A DNA stretch of 11,754 nt, taken from assembly GCF_000003605.2 (NCBI RefSeq), contig NW_003132851.1, positions 162,027 to 173,780 of the forward strand. Reading direction: 5' to 3'. Position 1 is the first letter of the stretch. The number at the start of each line of letters is the position of its first letter. The translations under genes were made by a program, and so were the position numbers. The notes below the pieces were generated by a model. It saw only the letters and a program-made list of their open reading frames with translations, was not told the origin of the DNA and did not search any database. Of this stretch, positions 1 through 9,615 are shown piece after piece. The stretch comes from Saccoglossus kowalevskii (Eukaryota; Hemichordata; Enteropneusta; Harrimaniidae).

Positions 1-1337
1 CATGAAAGCTACACCAGTCCAATGTAGGCTACAGAAAACAGAAATTATTTTGTATATCAATATTTATTTATTTATTTGTTGGTATATTTAAGTTGTTACA
101 AAATTTCTGAATGATACATAAATACATTGGTTATAATATACAATAATTGTTGTTATGATGGCAGAATCTAATATTGTGTTACTACCTACTCTATATTACA
201 AAATGAATGTTGATCCCTACCTATGTCAATCTGGGTAAAATATACACAGAGTCAATGTTCTTTTTTATTAATTAACCATTTTCCTGAAGGCACATATTCA
301 TAAACAACTGTCCTTGCTCAACACTATCTGCAGAACAATTATCTGTAATTAAAAAAATCTATAATTAGCTGTAGTCCTATTTACGATGAAAACACAAAAA
401 TATGATTTTTTTTAATGTAATAGCTATTTTACATAATTTATATAAAAACAGTATATGCAATATGTAAGATTGTAACAAAATTGTAACAAAAGCACAATAA
501 CAATAATGACAACAACAAAACCAAGGACAGACATTACTCTCTCCTTTCACATTCACAGCAATTCTATTTGTATATTAGAAAGGATCTTTTCAAAGGGTAA
601 CCATTTATATTTTGATTCAGTACAAGCTTTCTATTGTGAACTGCAATTCTACGCTGGTATTCAAATCTGGTATTCGCACCTGCAATTCAAGTTTATTCTT
701 CATTTTTTTTTTTATATATCGGGGAAATCAAGAAGATTTGTAATCAGAAAAAATAAATAGTGATGACAGCAACGACACTTGGGATGGAGAGTATCTCTCT
801 TTTTTCATTACAATTTCAACTACATTTAATGGTAACAAAATACATTAAGATTTCAATGAATAACTGTATATTTTTATTGATTTAAAGGTTAACATTGTGT
901 AGCACAATAGACAATATTGGCAGGTGTCAATCTGCAACGCGTATTTCCTCGCGACAATTGCGGTAATAAATATTTGAATGAGCTTCTCTATAATTTATTA
1001 GTTTTAATAATGCAACTATTCAAAGAACTATTACGATATTTAAATCCATATCAGCAATAAGATCGACGTTGAAACAATCTTATCTTTGCCTTCAAAATGA
1101 CGAATCGTGACTCATAATATTTGAGAGCTTTCTATGATGGTGTACCCCTATGAATAGACATGGAGTCAAGTGACAATTTGGAGTGAATGCATGAGGTGAT
1201 GCAGAGGAATTATTTGAAGGGATGTGATTTTTCGTGAGGGGAATTCAAATGGTCTTTGCCCACAAGCACAATGTCTGTCAAATTTGTTATACATACCAGC
1301 ATTTACTGAGGCAGGAAAACTCAGATTGATATTAGAA
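1..1337. other. no gene recognised; A+T-rich intergenic or intronic sequence
   Basis: It contains the (TTTA)n tract at 61, low-complexity ACAATAACAATAATGACAAC-type sequence at about 490-520, and short frames of 60-84 codons with phenylalanine/isoleucine-rich translations, as expected by chance. No splice-bounded frame, RNA gene or repeat pair stands out. Confidence 0.6.
61..77 (+). repeat. (TTTA)n microsatellite
   Basis: About four tandem TATT/TTTA units begin at 61, followed by an A+T-rich stretch. Confidence 0.8.
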
Positions 1338-1551
1338 TACTGTAAAATAATTAATTTTTGCTTGGAATTAATTTTTGCTATTTTCGCTGAAGGAATGATT
1401 CAGTGAAAATAAAATCTGGTCAATATACTTTTTTTCTTCTTATATTTTACATTCAACTCACCAAAAATCAGTGAAAATAAATTTAAAATAAACACCCAAA
1501 AATTCTTTTTAGCGAAAATTCATTCCATCTAAAATAAAGTATTTTACAGTA
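1338..1551 (+). mobile_element. MITE family A, copy 1 (214 bp, both ends present)
   Basis: The element starts TACTGTAAAATAA and ends GTATTTTACAGTA, giving terminal inverted repeats. The outermost TA at each end could be a TA target-site duplication of the Tc1/mariner type; this is inference, because the TA could equally belong to the repeat. The interior has several short, mutually complementary blocks (TTTTCGCTGAA, CAGTGAAAATAAAAT, AGCGAAAATT), so a single strand could fold extensively. It contains no coding capacity, so it would be non-autonomous. It aligns over its whole length with the copies at 9973-10190 and 8117-8328, sharing for example ATTTTACATTCAACTC. Any short frame overlapping it should be discounted. 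Confidence 0.85.
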
Positions 1552-2689
1552 ATTGATACAATTACATTTTTTTGTTAAGTATGGTTTTTATTATTTAAAG
1601 CTCGGTGGTCATCGTGCAGAGCATGTTAGAATTTCATGTAAATAAACAATGTATTTTACATGCGTTGTGTACATCGCTATGAGTCCCATATCGAACAGGA
1701 CGCGGCACGACAACTGCCGACCTGTAATCGTAATCAAGATATTATACGAGAGAGGCAAATATTGTACAGTAGAATAAATAATGTTTGGCAGGGTTTATGT
1801 GGAAAATTAAACAAAATCAATATAGGTTTTTTTGGTTGCAACCTTGAATTTAACAAGCATGGTGCTAAATATAGTATGATGCAATGACCAATGTATTTCC
1901 CTTTTACAACCAATATATAAGTTTAGCAGATTGGCAAACTGTACTGTAGACAACCTTGCATGTAAGATAGTTGAACAAGAAAAAAGACAATCTAGGTCTC
2001 ATCATCCAAAAACCATGTTGCCCATGTTGCCCTTGAATTACCTGGCATGGTGTAAAGTTACTTTGAAAAAAGAAAAAAAAAACTACTTGTGATGAAAAAA
2101 ACACCACAATTTAAAAGCGTCTGACTGTGCAGTGTTTTTTTTGTAGGAAGCCCCGCGGAAAACAAATTGGAAAATACAGACATGACAGTGCAATTAAGTA
2201 GGCGATATTCCCGAAAAACTGCGCAGAAATGCAAATTAAAAAAAAAATTAATTTAAATCTTGTTGGGATTGTAAAATTAAACCAAGCTAAAGCACCTGGT
2301 TAAATATTTAGTGAACGTCTAAAGTTAAAAGGTGGTTGTAGTGTCCCCAAAACAAAACAATATTCAAATTTATATTAATACAGTTACGTTTTTTTTTGCA
2401 ATTTGTTAGTAAGAGCTTCTATGGCTGTCAGCTATAATTTTATTTTTGCCCATAAAATTATTCCACCACAATAATGGATAACTTTTTTTTTTTTAAATAA
2501 TTTTTGTGCCAGGCGACAGTTTCGGACATTGAATGTCACTGTTGTCTCTCCTGATTTTTTTTTGTATGTCGAAATTGCAAGTGCTAGTACTGACATATAG
2601 TGCATTTTTGCCACAGAAGTCATATTCATGACTACATGACAGGGCTGTGTGGCCATCTCTCTATCAAATGGCAATTTTAATGCGCTATT
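1552..2689. other. no gene recognised between family A copy 1 and the GC-richer island
   Basis: A 75-codon plus-strand frame (1660-1887) has a mixed-composition start (CVHRYESHIEQDAARQLPT) but no convincing splice sites or continuation. ATGTATTTTACATGC (1649-1663) recurs exactly at 10608-10622, followed by GTGTACA in both places a few bases on. The rest holds T and A runs and no element. Confidence 0.5.
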
Positions 2690-2860
2690 CTGGCGTCAAC
2701 CAGGCTCGATCGAACACAAGCACCTGCGGACCAAGGTTCCTCCAAAATTCGCATTCGCGAGTGAATGAATCTCGGCCAGTGGAATAGGCCTTCCTATTGA
2801 GTCTGTGGCACACTCACCCAGGGTAGAGGTCAACCCTTTGATGTTCAGCCTAAGGTAGGA
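2690..2860 (-). other. GC-richer island with a minus-strand frame; exonic or repeat-derived, unidentified
   Basis: Base composition shifts to a clear local GC rise between two very A+T-rich flanks. The minus strand is open at 2696-2896 (66 codons from an ATG at 2896), with a varied stretch such as GECATDSIGRPIPLAEIHSL and no low-complexity bias. Within it, CCTACCTTAG before 2849 is acceptor-like, and GTGAGT at 2812-2817 (minus strand) is a good donor, which would bound a 32-base micro-exon. TGGCCGAG and TGTTCGATC on the minus strand faintly recall polymerase III A and B boxes, so a tRNA-derived SINE remnant is an alternative. None of these readings is secure. Confidence 0.3.
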
Positions 2861-3064
2861 TTTGGATTTGAATAATGGATAACTTGTTAAATCCATTGTC
2901 CATATAATTAATTTGATTTAATATGTTATTTAGTTATCAACTAATTATTAATAAATTCTAAACCTTATTAACCCATCAGTCTCTTATGTTGTCATTAGAA
3001 GAATCAATTATACAACCGATTGTCAGAGTAGCATTTCAACCAACGACTGACGTTAATTCCCCAT

Positions 3065-3070
3065 TTTATT
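3065..3070 (-). promoter_or_regulatory. candidate poly(A) signal AATAAA for the 3240-3632 exon
   Basis: The plus-strand TTTATT reads AATAAA on the minus strand, about 170 bases beyond the TAA of the candidate exon. That spacing would give a short, plausible 3' UTR. AATAAA is frequent by chance in A+T-rich sequence, so it supports the terminal-exon reading only weakly. Confidence 0.25.
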
Positions 3071-3239
3071 TCAGTACATAAGAGGGTATAACATTATTCT
3101 TATATTTTTACTGAAAGCCATTTTGTACCTGGCTAAATTTTGAGCGAAAGGGAAGGTTACCATGGAAACAATCACTGTGCAATTCACCCATAAGTTTGAC
3201 CTACTTCATTTTAATGAAACAAAATATCAAGTTCATATG

Positions 3240-3632
3240 TTAGGTACTTGAAAAGCTATTTGAGGTGTCCATAGTTTCTTCTCCGTTTTTCAAAAGCGAA
3301 AAATTTAACAATGTTTCAGGAAATTCCAGGTCAAAAGGGCTTCCAATCCGGAAGAGTTTCAAAATCTTAACACGTAACACTCTTGACATATCAGCAGAAA
3401 TGCAGACGGTTTCTACGGCAACACTAGTGACCCCATCAACACTGTGAAGTAAGTATTTTCCCTGCAAATTTTTACAATGCTTAACATGTCTGGTCAATAT
3501 GTTTAAGACGTTTCTACTTTCAAGATTAAAAACTGGCAATCTGCTTGAAATCTTTAACAAAGCACGCTGATATGGAGATCCAAGGCTATATCCGACCCAA
3601 GTAGCTAAATCCTTGAGACAAATTAAATCTGA
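3240..3632 (-). CDS. candidate terminal coding exon of an unidentified protein (partial)
   Basis: I do not recognise this protein. The minus-strand frame is open for 130 codons, from just after an in-frame TAG at 3633-3635 to a TAA at 3240-3242. This is much longer than most chance frames in such A+T-rich DNA and lies in a locally more GC-balanced patch. The translation has balanced composition, with motifs such as DLATWVGYSLGSPYQRALLK near the start, LQGKYLLHSVDGV in the middle and a short acidic/serine-rich tail (NGEETMDTSNSFSST). The pattern of leucine-rich segments suggests a mostly helical fold, possibly of HEAT/ARM type, but that is inference. There is no plausible initiator ATG, so it is probably the last exon of a spliced minus-strand gene. 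Candidate acceptors are CAG ending at 3629, with a poor pyrimidine tract, or TTTGTCTCAAG ending at 3616. Upstream exons would lie at higher coordinates and were not found. It could also be a pseudogene fragment or a chance frame. Confidence 0.45.
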   Translation of the reverse strand, partial: SDLICLKDLATWVGYSLGSPYQRALLKISSRLPVFNLESRNVLNILTRHVKHCKNLQGKYLLHSVDGVTSVAVETVCISADMSRVLRVKILKLFRIGSPFDLEFPETLLNFSLLKNGEETMDTSNSFSST

Positions 3633-3867
3633 CTAATCCTATTACCGGTACCCTGCAAATTCAGACAGTGACATACACCACCAAATCAGTCCAGAAACGG
3701 CCAATTTAGCGTTTAATCACTTAAAGTGACTTAATGATCAGAAAGAATATATTAACCTAATTCACCAGTACCATAAAAAATATGTTGCTAGGGTTGGTAT
3801 GACGAAAACATGTTTTTGACAAATAGCTAGGAAATGTCTTGGTTTTACAAAAAGATATTCTGTATAA

Positions 3868-4053
3868 TACTGTTTTCTGATTTTTGATGTAAAATATTGG
3901 GAAATAAGTATTTTTTATAGATTTTATTTGATTTTAAATATTGAAAAAAAAATATTTTAACAAATTTTATTTTCATTGTTTTTTGTTGTAAACTATTGGA
4001 AAAACATTTTTTTTATCTATGGATTTTATTTTCACTGATTCAGCGAAAATAGT
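3868..4053 (-). mobile_element. MITE family A, copy 2 (inverted orientation, rearranged)
   Basis: Read on the minus strand, this matches the family A interior. The block GATTTTATTTTCACTGATTC followed by CAGCGAAAATAG (4022-4052) corresponds to the reverse complement of the conserved GAAGGA-TGATTCAGTGAAAATAAAATC region of the other copies. The outer TACTG at 3868 may be one terminus, but the usual TACTGTAAAATACTTTA repeat is not intact at either end. The interior appears twice: a segment around 3877-3944 (GATGTAAAATATTGGG...ATAGATTTTATTT) and one around 3966-4040 (GTTGTAAACTATTGGA...ATGGATTTTATTT). This points to an internal tandem duplication or two nested partial copies. Confidence 0.65.
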
Positions 4054-4222
4054 AATCTGTAATAAACTGCTTTTTAATCTCATGGGAGGAAAACGATTGT
4101 GATCATAACTTTAGCAGTAATTTCTTTTCTGGGGTTATAACATTTTATCTTCATGAATGTTAGAAAATCATTTAATCATGACCAATCCAGTGAAAAATTA
4201 AGAGATCTACAGTAAATCAGAG

Positions 4223-4240
4223 TATACATGTACATGTATA
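4223..4240. repeat. perfect 18-bp palindrome
   Basis: TATACATGTACATGTATA is identical to its own reverse complement. It contains overlapping ACATGT units. It lies about 35 bp outside the left arm of the family C fold-back element. It may be a short ACATGT repeat rather than a protein-binding site. Confidence 0.8.
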
Positions 4241-4273
4241 AGACTTAAACTTCATTATTGGCTTTGATATTGA

Positions 4274-4680
4274 GTGACATCATGAGGTACAATACTTGGG
4301 GTTTGCAACGCGCGCATAGTACTGTATGGTGACATCATGCCAAGATCGCATTCAAGTCTCATCTGGTAGATAGGGAGACTGATGCTACGACCTTCTGACA
4401 TGACATAGGCGGTTTGTAATAAAACAATAAAACATGTATTACCACATTCATAGCGAAAAAATGTAATACATCGAAAATGTACAGAAAATATAGTTATAGT
4501 AATCCGTCATATTGCGAGCAGCTATTTTGATTCACCTGGACATCTCAGTATCCTAGTTACCTCAGCCACACGCATTCGCATTTTTCTGAGTTGGAACACT
4601 TATGCAAGAGTGAGATTGAATCGGGATCTTGGTATCATGTCACCGTAGTTGCAAACCCCAAGTAATGTACCTCTGGTGAC
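4274..4680. mobile_element. fold-back element, family C (single copy, long inverted arms)
   Basis: The left arm (about 4274-4366) and right arm (about 4603-4680) are imperfect reverse complements. The best-matched core is GAGGTACAATACTTGGGGTT plus TGCAAC (4284-4309) against GTTGCAAACCCCAAGTAATG plus TACCTC (4648-4673). After a small indel, the match continues with TGGTGACATCATGCCAAGAT (4327-4346) against ATCTTGGTATCATGTCACCG (4626-4645), then a CATTCAAGTCTCA-like block. The ~235 bp between the arms has no long frame and holds a smaller hairpin at 4434-4471. Length and structure fit a long-TIR MITE or foldback element. No second copy is in the window, so mobility is inferred only from structure. 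Confidence 0.7.
4434..4471. repeat. 9-bp hairpin inside the family C element
   Basis: ATGTATTAC at 4434-4442 and GTAATACAT at 4463-4471 are exact reverse complements separated by 20 bases. It lies near the centre of the fold-back element, so it could form the tip of the larger hairpin. Confidence 0.6.
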
Positions 4681-5910
4681 ATTAACACTGAGCGTTGGAC
4701 AAATTTTATTCTACATATTCTGCTCTATATGGCAAGCAATGTGTTAAATTGAATGAGCATGCCCTGATTGACACAGCTAATTTGGGGATTCTATGAATAC
4801 CGTAACATTCAGTATATTAGAAGCGTTGTCATGGTAATAGAATTGATATTGGGGAGCATTTAGCAAATACAAATTCGTTTTGAAATGAACAACTAAAAGT
4901 CATGCATCAGCAATCACAGCCAAATACCTGTTTTGATTGGTCCACGATGATAAACTTTCTTAATGGTTGAACAAGATTAGAACGTGCCTGCTCCAGGATT
5001 TATTGATCAAATTAGCGTAATTCATGACCGTGTATAATCAAGCCCGCAACAATGAAACAGGTACACCCCCGAAGTAAATCATCGGTTGGTACAATAGTAG
5101 AATACTAAAGCAATGAGTTTTAGGGTTATTATCAAAATGTGGTACGGCCTTGGACGTTGCACGATAAAATCAGACAATACTTAACACTGAATAAAACTCA
5201 CAAACACTTTTTGGAATAGCAAATGCCAATGAAACATGCAGTTTTTGAGGCACGAACGTAAAAGGCAAGATATAAACGATTTGGGACTTGAAGACACATA
5301 CTACAGAATAGTAAGATTCAGAGGTAATCAGTAATTACATACATTGTTTATTGTGGATTAATAGTTTAGTCTCCCACTGAAAAAATAACATTCAGACTTT
5401 TGTGCAGTCTTCCATCCACAATGTCAAGGGCAAAAAAAATCCTGATGAGTTAACGTCATATTTGAATGATAATTTAAAGAAAAAAAAAAAGTTTTTGGGG
5501 TTATGTGTGCATTCATTTGAGATACACTTTTTTTATTTAAGGGTCAACCATTTAAAATCGTGGGGATGTCTGGGGAGTGTGACAAGTATAATTTTTGTTT
5601 TAGCTCAGTCCTATCAGTACATTTATATTTTTCTTGAACATGCCAACTTTTCCTTCCTGCAACACCTTGCAGTTGTTTTTTTCACTTGTGGTATAGCATG
5701 ACATTTTTTTTTTTTAAAACTAAACTTCCTGCCACCACAAAGATTTAAAACGATTGACCACAAAGTAAATATGGTAGTGTAGTCATATAGACCATGGTGT
5801 AAAGTTTATATTGGTGAAATTTCCATGTTATCAATATTCTCGAATTTATGCTTAGTTTTGTCCAAGCTGCTGGTACAACATTGAACATAACTAGAATGGT
5901 GTATGGCTAT

Positions 5911-5934
5911 ACATATATATATATATATATATAC
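5911..5934. repeat. (AT)n microsatellite
   Basis: This is a perfect AT dinucleotide run of about eleven units (ACATAT...ATATACC). It is self-complementary and likely length-polymorphic. Confidence 0.9.
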
Positions 5935-6012
5935 CAATAGACCATATCATCTCATGACTGCCTAATGCAAACACAGATGTATACATATACTACAGTGGCA
6001 GGCAGATACAAC

Positions 6013-6029
6013 GTATGTATGTATGTATA
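6013..6029 (+). repeat. (GTAT)n microsatellite
   Basis: Four tandem GTAT units lie within ACGTATGTATGTATGTATAC, about 80 bp downstream of the (AT)n tract. Confidence 0.85.
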
Positions 6030-6160
6030 CAACATCTAATAATCACCACAGGGACATTGCATTCGTTCTTACATATTTCTACAGTTACCATGTATTAACC
6101 AGTAATTTGTTATTTGAGCTGCAATTTATTGTCACTAAAAACGGAATATTGAGTTGACAT

Positions 6161-6262
6161 ATACCGTATTTGTTCTATTAGTAGCACATATACTTTAATA
6201 AGTCATATTTCAATGATCTAGCATAAAATCAATACGATTTTTGGCTTATTTACATAGTACAG
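6161..6262 (+). mobile_element. MITE family B, left-half copy
   Basis: ATACCGTATTTGTTCTATTA followed by GTAGCACAT aligns with 7042-7070. Further blocks match in order: ATTTCAATGATCTAGCA against ATTTCAATGATCCAGCA, then CAATACGATTTTTGGCTTATTTACAT against AATTGCGATTTTGGCTCATGTGC. No right terminal repeat (CAAATACGGTAT or similar) is visible downstream, so this copy is either truncated or its right half has decayed beyond recognition. It is about 880 bp upstream of the complete copy and in the same orientation. Confidence 0.75.
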
Positions 6263-7040
6263 TATTGGAAGCTAATAATTTTGTCTCTCGATTTTAATTA
6301 AAACTCTCTTAACACCAGCTTTTGTCATTTTTCACAAAATAAAATTCACATTTTATTATTTTCTATATCAATGTTGACTTGGTTCAAAGACATTTTTGAA
6401 AAATTCATAAAAATATGCAAAAATGTTTCATACAAATTTAGCCGAGAAAAATAATAGCATTGAAGCAGTTAAAGCAGATATGATATTGTGATAGAAATTA
6501 CTATCTATAGCTTGAAAACAAACATTAGTTATAACTCACAACATACCCTCATCCACAATAGTTGGTGGGTCATAACAAGTGTTGTTGATTAAACAGGTGG
6601 GAAAATTCCATAGCCTTGTACTACATACCAATTCTATTACACGCTATATATTAAATCAAATTCACTTATGTTTATGACTAAACACAGGTTTTATTGCTCC
6701 AAATTACAGCTAATTAATGGACTGTGTACAGAGCTATTTATAGTATATCCTTTAAGGTCCAATTTTACTGGAAATTGTAATGAGACGAGCAGCTATAAAA
6801 AAAAAGTTTGTTGGAATTCCGTATTTTTTTTTAGTGAGATGTTGGTATGCATGACTGGTGTCTGATTGTGAAGAGAGACAATGTTGTCTTTCATCGTATG
6901 CAAGCAACCATGACCAGAACGGTCCTGATTTTATTGAGAAACTACATGTAAACATGATTCAATTTGCAGTTTATTTTGCTGAGAGACTCAAGATGCAAAT
7001 TAGTGTTAGCGGCATAGACAATGGGAAACTTTGATAGGCA
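6263..7040. other. no gene recognised between the two family B copies
   Basis: Overlapping 65- and 67-codon frames on opposite strands (6668-6955) share A/T homopolymers and show no codon bias. No repeat partner was noticed in the window. Confidence 0.55.
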
Positions 7041-7269
7041 AATACCATATTTGCTCTATTAGTAGCACATGTGTCTATGGTCAGAATAAATTTGATTTCA
7101 ATGATCCAGCAAAAAATAATTGCGATTTTGGCTCATGTGCTTGGAGATGTACTTTTATGCTTCATAAAATTGATTCAACCACATATATTAGGAGCACATA
7201 GATTATATACTGGATCATTAAAATACAACTCAGTTTAAACATTAGACACATCTCTACAAATATGGTATT
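7041..7269. mobile_element. MITE family B, complete copy (229 bp)
   Basis: The element is bounded by a perfect 13-bp terminal inverted repeat: AATACCATATTTG at 7041-7053 and CAAATATGGTATT at 7257-7269. Inside is a further exact 10-bp inverted pair, AATGATCCAG (7100-7109) and CTGGATCATT (7210-7219), so most of the element can fold back. A short direct echo, ATTAGTAGCACAT (7058-7070) and ATTAGGAGCACAT (about 7188-7200), is also present. It has no coding capacity. The left part is repeated at 6161-6262, which confirms a dispersed family. A TA target duplication (TACC...GGTA) is possible, which would suggest a Tc1/mariner-type partner transposase, but that is inference. Confidence 0.8.
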
Positions 7270-8116
7270 GACATTGAAAATATGAAACCAGGCTTTCTGG
7301 GAGAAATCAGCAAAATTACATTATTTTGCAGCAAGGCATCATAGGAGGCAATATTATTTATAGCCACTTTATATCATGTGACAGGGAATTTCATGTGACT
7401 TACCATCACAATGTGTTTATATATTTATTGTGAATATGATTGAAGGTTGTTCACTAGGGTATTTTATAATAATCTTTTATTTTAAATACCAAAAATAGGA
7501 AGAACGCGCTGTTAATATATTTCTTTCAACCAATATGTAGAAACATTTTTTTATTTCATTCAAATAAAATCCAAAATATAATTATAGAAATTTGCTTCAT
7601 CAACACAATTACTGTATATAGTCTATTATTTTTGGTTCTAAATATTTAATGATTGACATTATTTAATATATTTTTTGAGAGAAAAAATGTCCGCAAATCT
7701 AGAATATAGCTTTGTTTCATATACAACAAAAATGTTGTATCTACATACGAATACACCTTTGAAATCATTACTATGGATGTTTGACGAACTTTTTTTGCAT
7801 GAAAAGTAGTTCGATGACCATATTTTTTTTTTAATCTGCACATTTTGGTAACTGTAATAAAACATGATATGTAGTCACAGATATGTGATGATCAGTTTCA
7901 TTGGGAGCCAACTACGTTTATTGTTTGAATTTCGTAATGATTTACGATGGCTGCAATGTTTATGTCACTGTTAGTACAAAAATTTAGAATGTGCCTTGGA
8001 AGAGTTATTGGTAATTAAGTGGCTTCAACATATGCAGAATTCTTTGTTTGACCTAATTTTGGACAAAAGTTGGGTCATTGTTTGGTAAAAACAGGATAAA
8101 ATCAAACTGCACACAA
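7270..8116. other. no gene recognised between family B and family A copy 3
   Basis: This is very A+T-rich sequence with A and T runs of 7-9 bases. Two overlapping minus-strand frames near 7646-7865 in different phases are not protein-like. Confidence 0.55.
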
Positions 8117-8328
8117 AACTGCAATAAGTTGAAGAATATCAAGATGGAATTTATTTTCGCCATTTTCACTGAAGGGATGATTCCATGAAAATAAAATCCA
8201 GCGAGAATACTTTTTTTCCTATATTTCACATTAAACTCATCAAAAATCAGTGAAAAAAATTCCATACAAAACGCCCAAAAAGCCTTTTCAGCGAAAATTA
8301 ATTCCACAACATTAAATATTCCACAGTA
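8117..8328 (+). mobile_element. MITE family A, copy 3 (212 bp, left end decayed)
   Basis: This copy is in the same orientation as copy 1. The stretch TTTATTTTCGCCATTTTCAC, then GAAGGGATGATTCCATGAAAATAAAATCCAGCG, then CATTAAACTCATCAAAAATC and TTTTCAGCGAAAATTAATTCCA are collinear with the other copies. The right end closes at CCACAGTA (8328). The left terminus is degraded: ACTGCAATAAGTTGAA at 8118 can be aligned with ACTGTAAAATACTTTA, which would give 212 bp, close to the other copies. A 158-codon minus-strand frame at 8053-8529 runs straight through the element and is very unlikely to be a gene. Confidence 0.75.
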
Positions 8329-9124
8329 TATAAAGTTTGAACATAAACAGAGATACAGCTCAGAAACAGAATAAAACAAAAAGTTCCAGAATGACAGAAA
8401 TGCTTGATTTTGATGATTTTTAGCACAAAAAATGGCTGCCATCTTGAAATAGATCGTGAAACAAATGATGTGCGTATGTATCTCAATATGTATGACGTAC
8501 GTTTTTTCGAATGTGATCAGCCCAGGCATAGGGTGACCGAAATACAGGTACTAGAACACATGAATAAGCAGATGCACAAGGGTCCATCTATAAGTTTGAA
8601 AAGAGACTGAAAAAGGGGGGCAGATTATAACGAAAGGTCGCAAATAAAGTGCAAGGCGGTAGTAATACGAGTGCATAACTCACAAATAATTGTTGAATCA
8701 TGATCAAAACTTACTTGAGTATAAAACTATTAAAACGGTAAATTTATACGACCACGTATTTTCCGTACTACCATTATAGCTAGGCCATGACAAGATACTA
8801 AAGTGGATGAACTAACATCGTAAATAAATATATGTACAATAATGTACCTGTTACTGAAAGATAGTCACACGTCATTAACGTCAAATACCTCCTTGGTCGC
8901 ATTCAAAAATCATGCATCAATTTCGCTTGATTGAAATTCAATGGAAACAGGACTTCCTGCTGTAATTCATCTCTCCCTGGTACACAACTTTTTTTTAGAA
9001 AAAGGGAGGAGTTTGTGCCACTGACAACATTAATCGTATACCCCCTGAAGGATGTTCACGTCTAAAATCTGGAGGACATTTAATCGAGTAGTAGTACTTA
9101 GTACACTTAAAGCTATTTATAAAA
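8329..9124. other. no gene recognised; weak plus-strand frame only
   Basis: The 68-codon frame at 8404-8610 has a moderately mixed composition (NMYDVRFFECDQPRHRVTEI) but no acceptor, no donor and no continuation. I treat it as unsupported. A GGGGGG run occurs at about 8615-8620. Confidence 0.5.
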
Positions 9125-9212
9125 AGAAATATTTGTTACATGTTGTTACATCGTGGTCAGTTTAGTCGGGGAAAGGTAATTATGGTCTAATACTGATAGA
9201 TAAAACAAAACA
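9125..9212 (+). repeat. diverged direct repeat, unit 1
   Basis: This unit pairs with 9616-9706. Shared blocks in order are ATTTGT(T/C)AC, ACATCGT, GTGATCAG/GTGGTCAG, TTAGT(C/A), an identical 12-mer GGGGAAAGGTAA (9168-9179), TATGGT/TGTGGT, and an A-rich tail beginning AAAACAAA. No long frame spans the unit. The GAAAG|GTAATT junction resembles a splice donor, but no exon could be supported. Confidence 0.6.
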
Positions 9213-9615
9213 AAAACAGGACAATAATGCAGGCACTTCAAAATGAACTCATCATGCAAACAGGAAAGTTAAAATCAAAACAGATCAAACTACAGAAAAG
9301 GAAAAAAAAAATCATATAAATATGATTGTTGTGGGTTAGTTTTGGGGATTGCACTCAACAACGTTAATAGTCATACGGAGAATTGCACTTTTCTAGGATT
9401 TAATTTGGTATGAATTGTGGCAAATATGAACACAATCTTTCAGGTGAGGGCTGCATTTATTGCTGCATTCCACTAGAAAATGAGATTTATCTCAATTTGA
9501 ACTTGGTTACACGTATCACATGTTTGTTTTTTTCTGCAATCTGACTTGAATCTTGTGCCTATCGGCGCTGAACCTCACTAACTCGAATCCATCAGTGCAG
9601 CCAGACTTATCTATG

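Larger units (their letters stand above)
4684..6160. other. no gene recognised; simple repeats only
   Basis: A 99-codon plus-strand frame (5402-5701) encodes lysine and phenylalanine runs from homopolymer tracts and is probably chance. CATGGTGTAAAGTT at 5792-5805 matches 2046-2059. The (AT)n and (GTAT)n tracts lie at its right end. Confidence 0.55.

Noticed and set aside
1660-1887. 75-codon plus-strand frame with a mixed-composition start
   Set aside because: There is no splice-site or homology support, and the second half is ordinary A+T-rich chance sequence.
2690-2790. Minus-strand tRNA-like gene suggested by TGGCCGAG and TGTTCGATC
   Set aside because: No acceptor stem or anticodon arm can be folded, and the B-box match is poor.
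3265-3447. 60-codon plus-strand frame
   Set aside because: It lies antisense within the better-supported minus-strand frame at 3240-3632.
5402-5701. 99-codon plus-strand frame with hydrophobic segments
   Set aside because: Its lysine and phenylalanine runs come from homopolymer tracts. It has no convincing splice sites or start context and no recognisable motif.
8053-8529. 158-codon minus-strand frame, the longest in the window
   Set aside because: It runs through family A MITE copy 3, its translation is biased toward phenylalanine and isoleucine, and it is open mainly because the region is A+T-rich.
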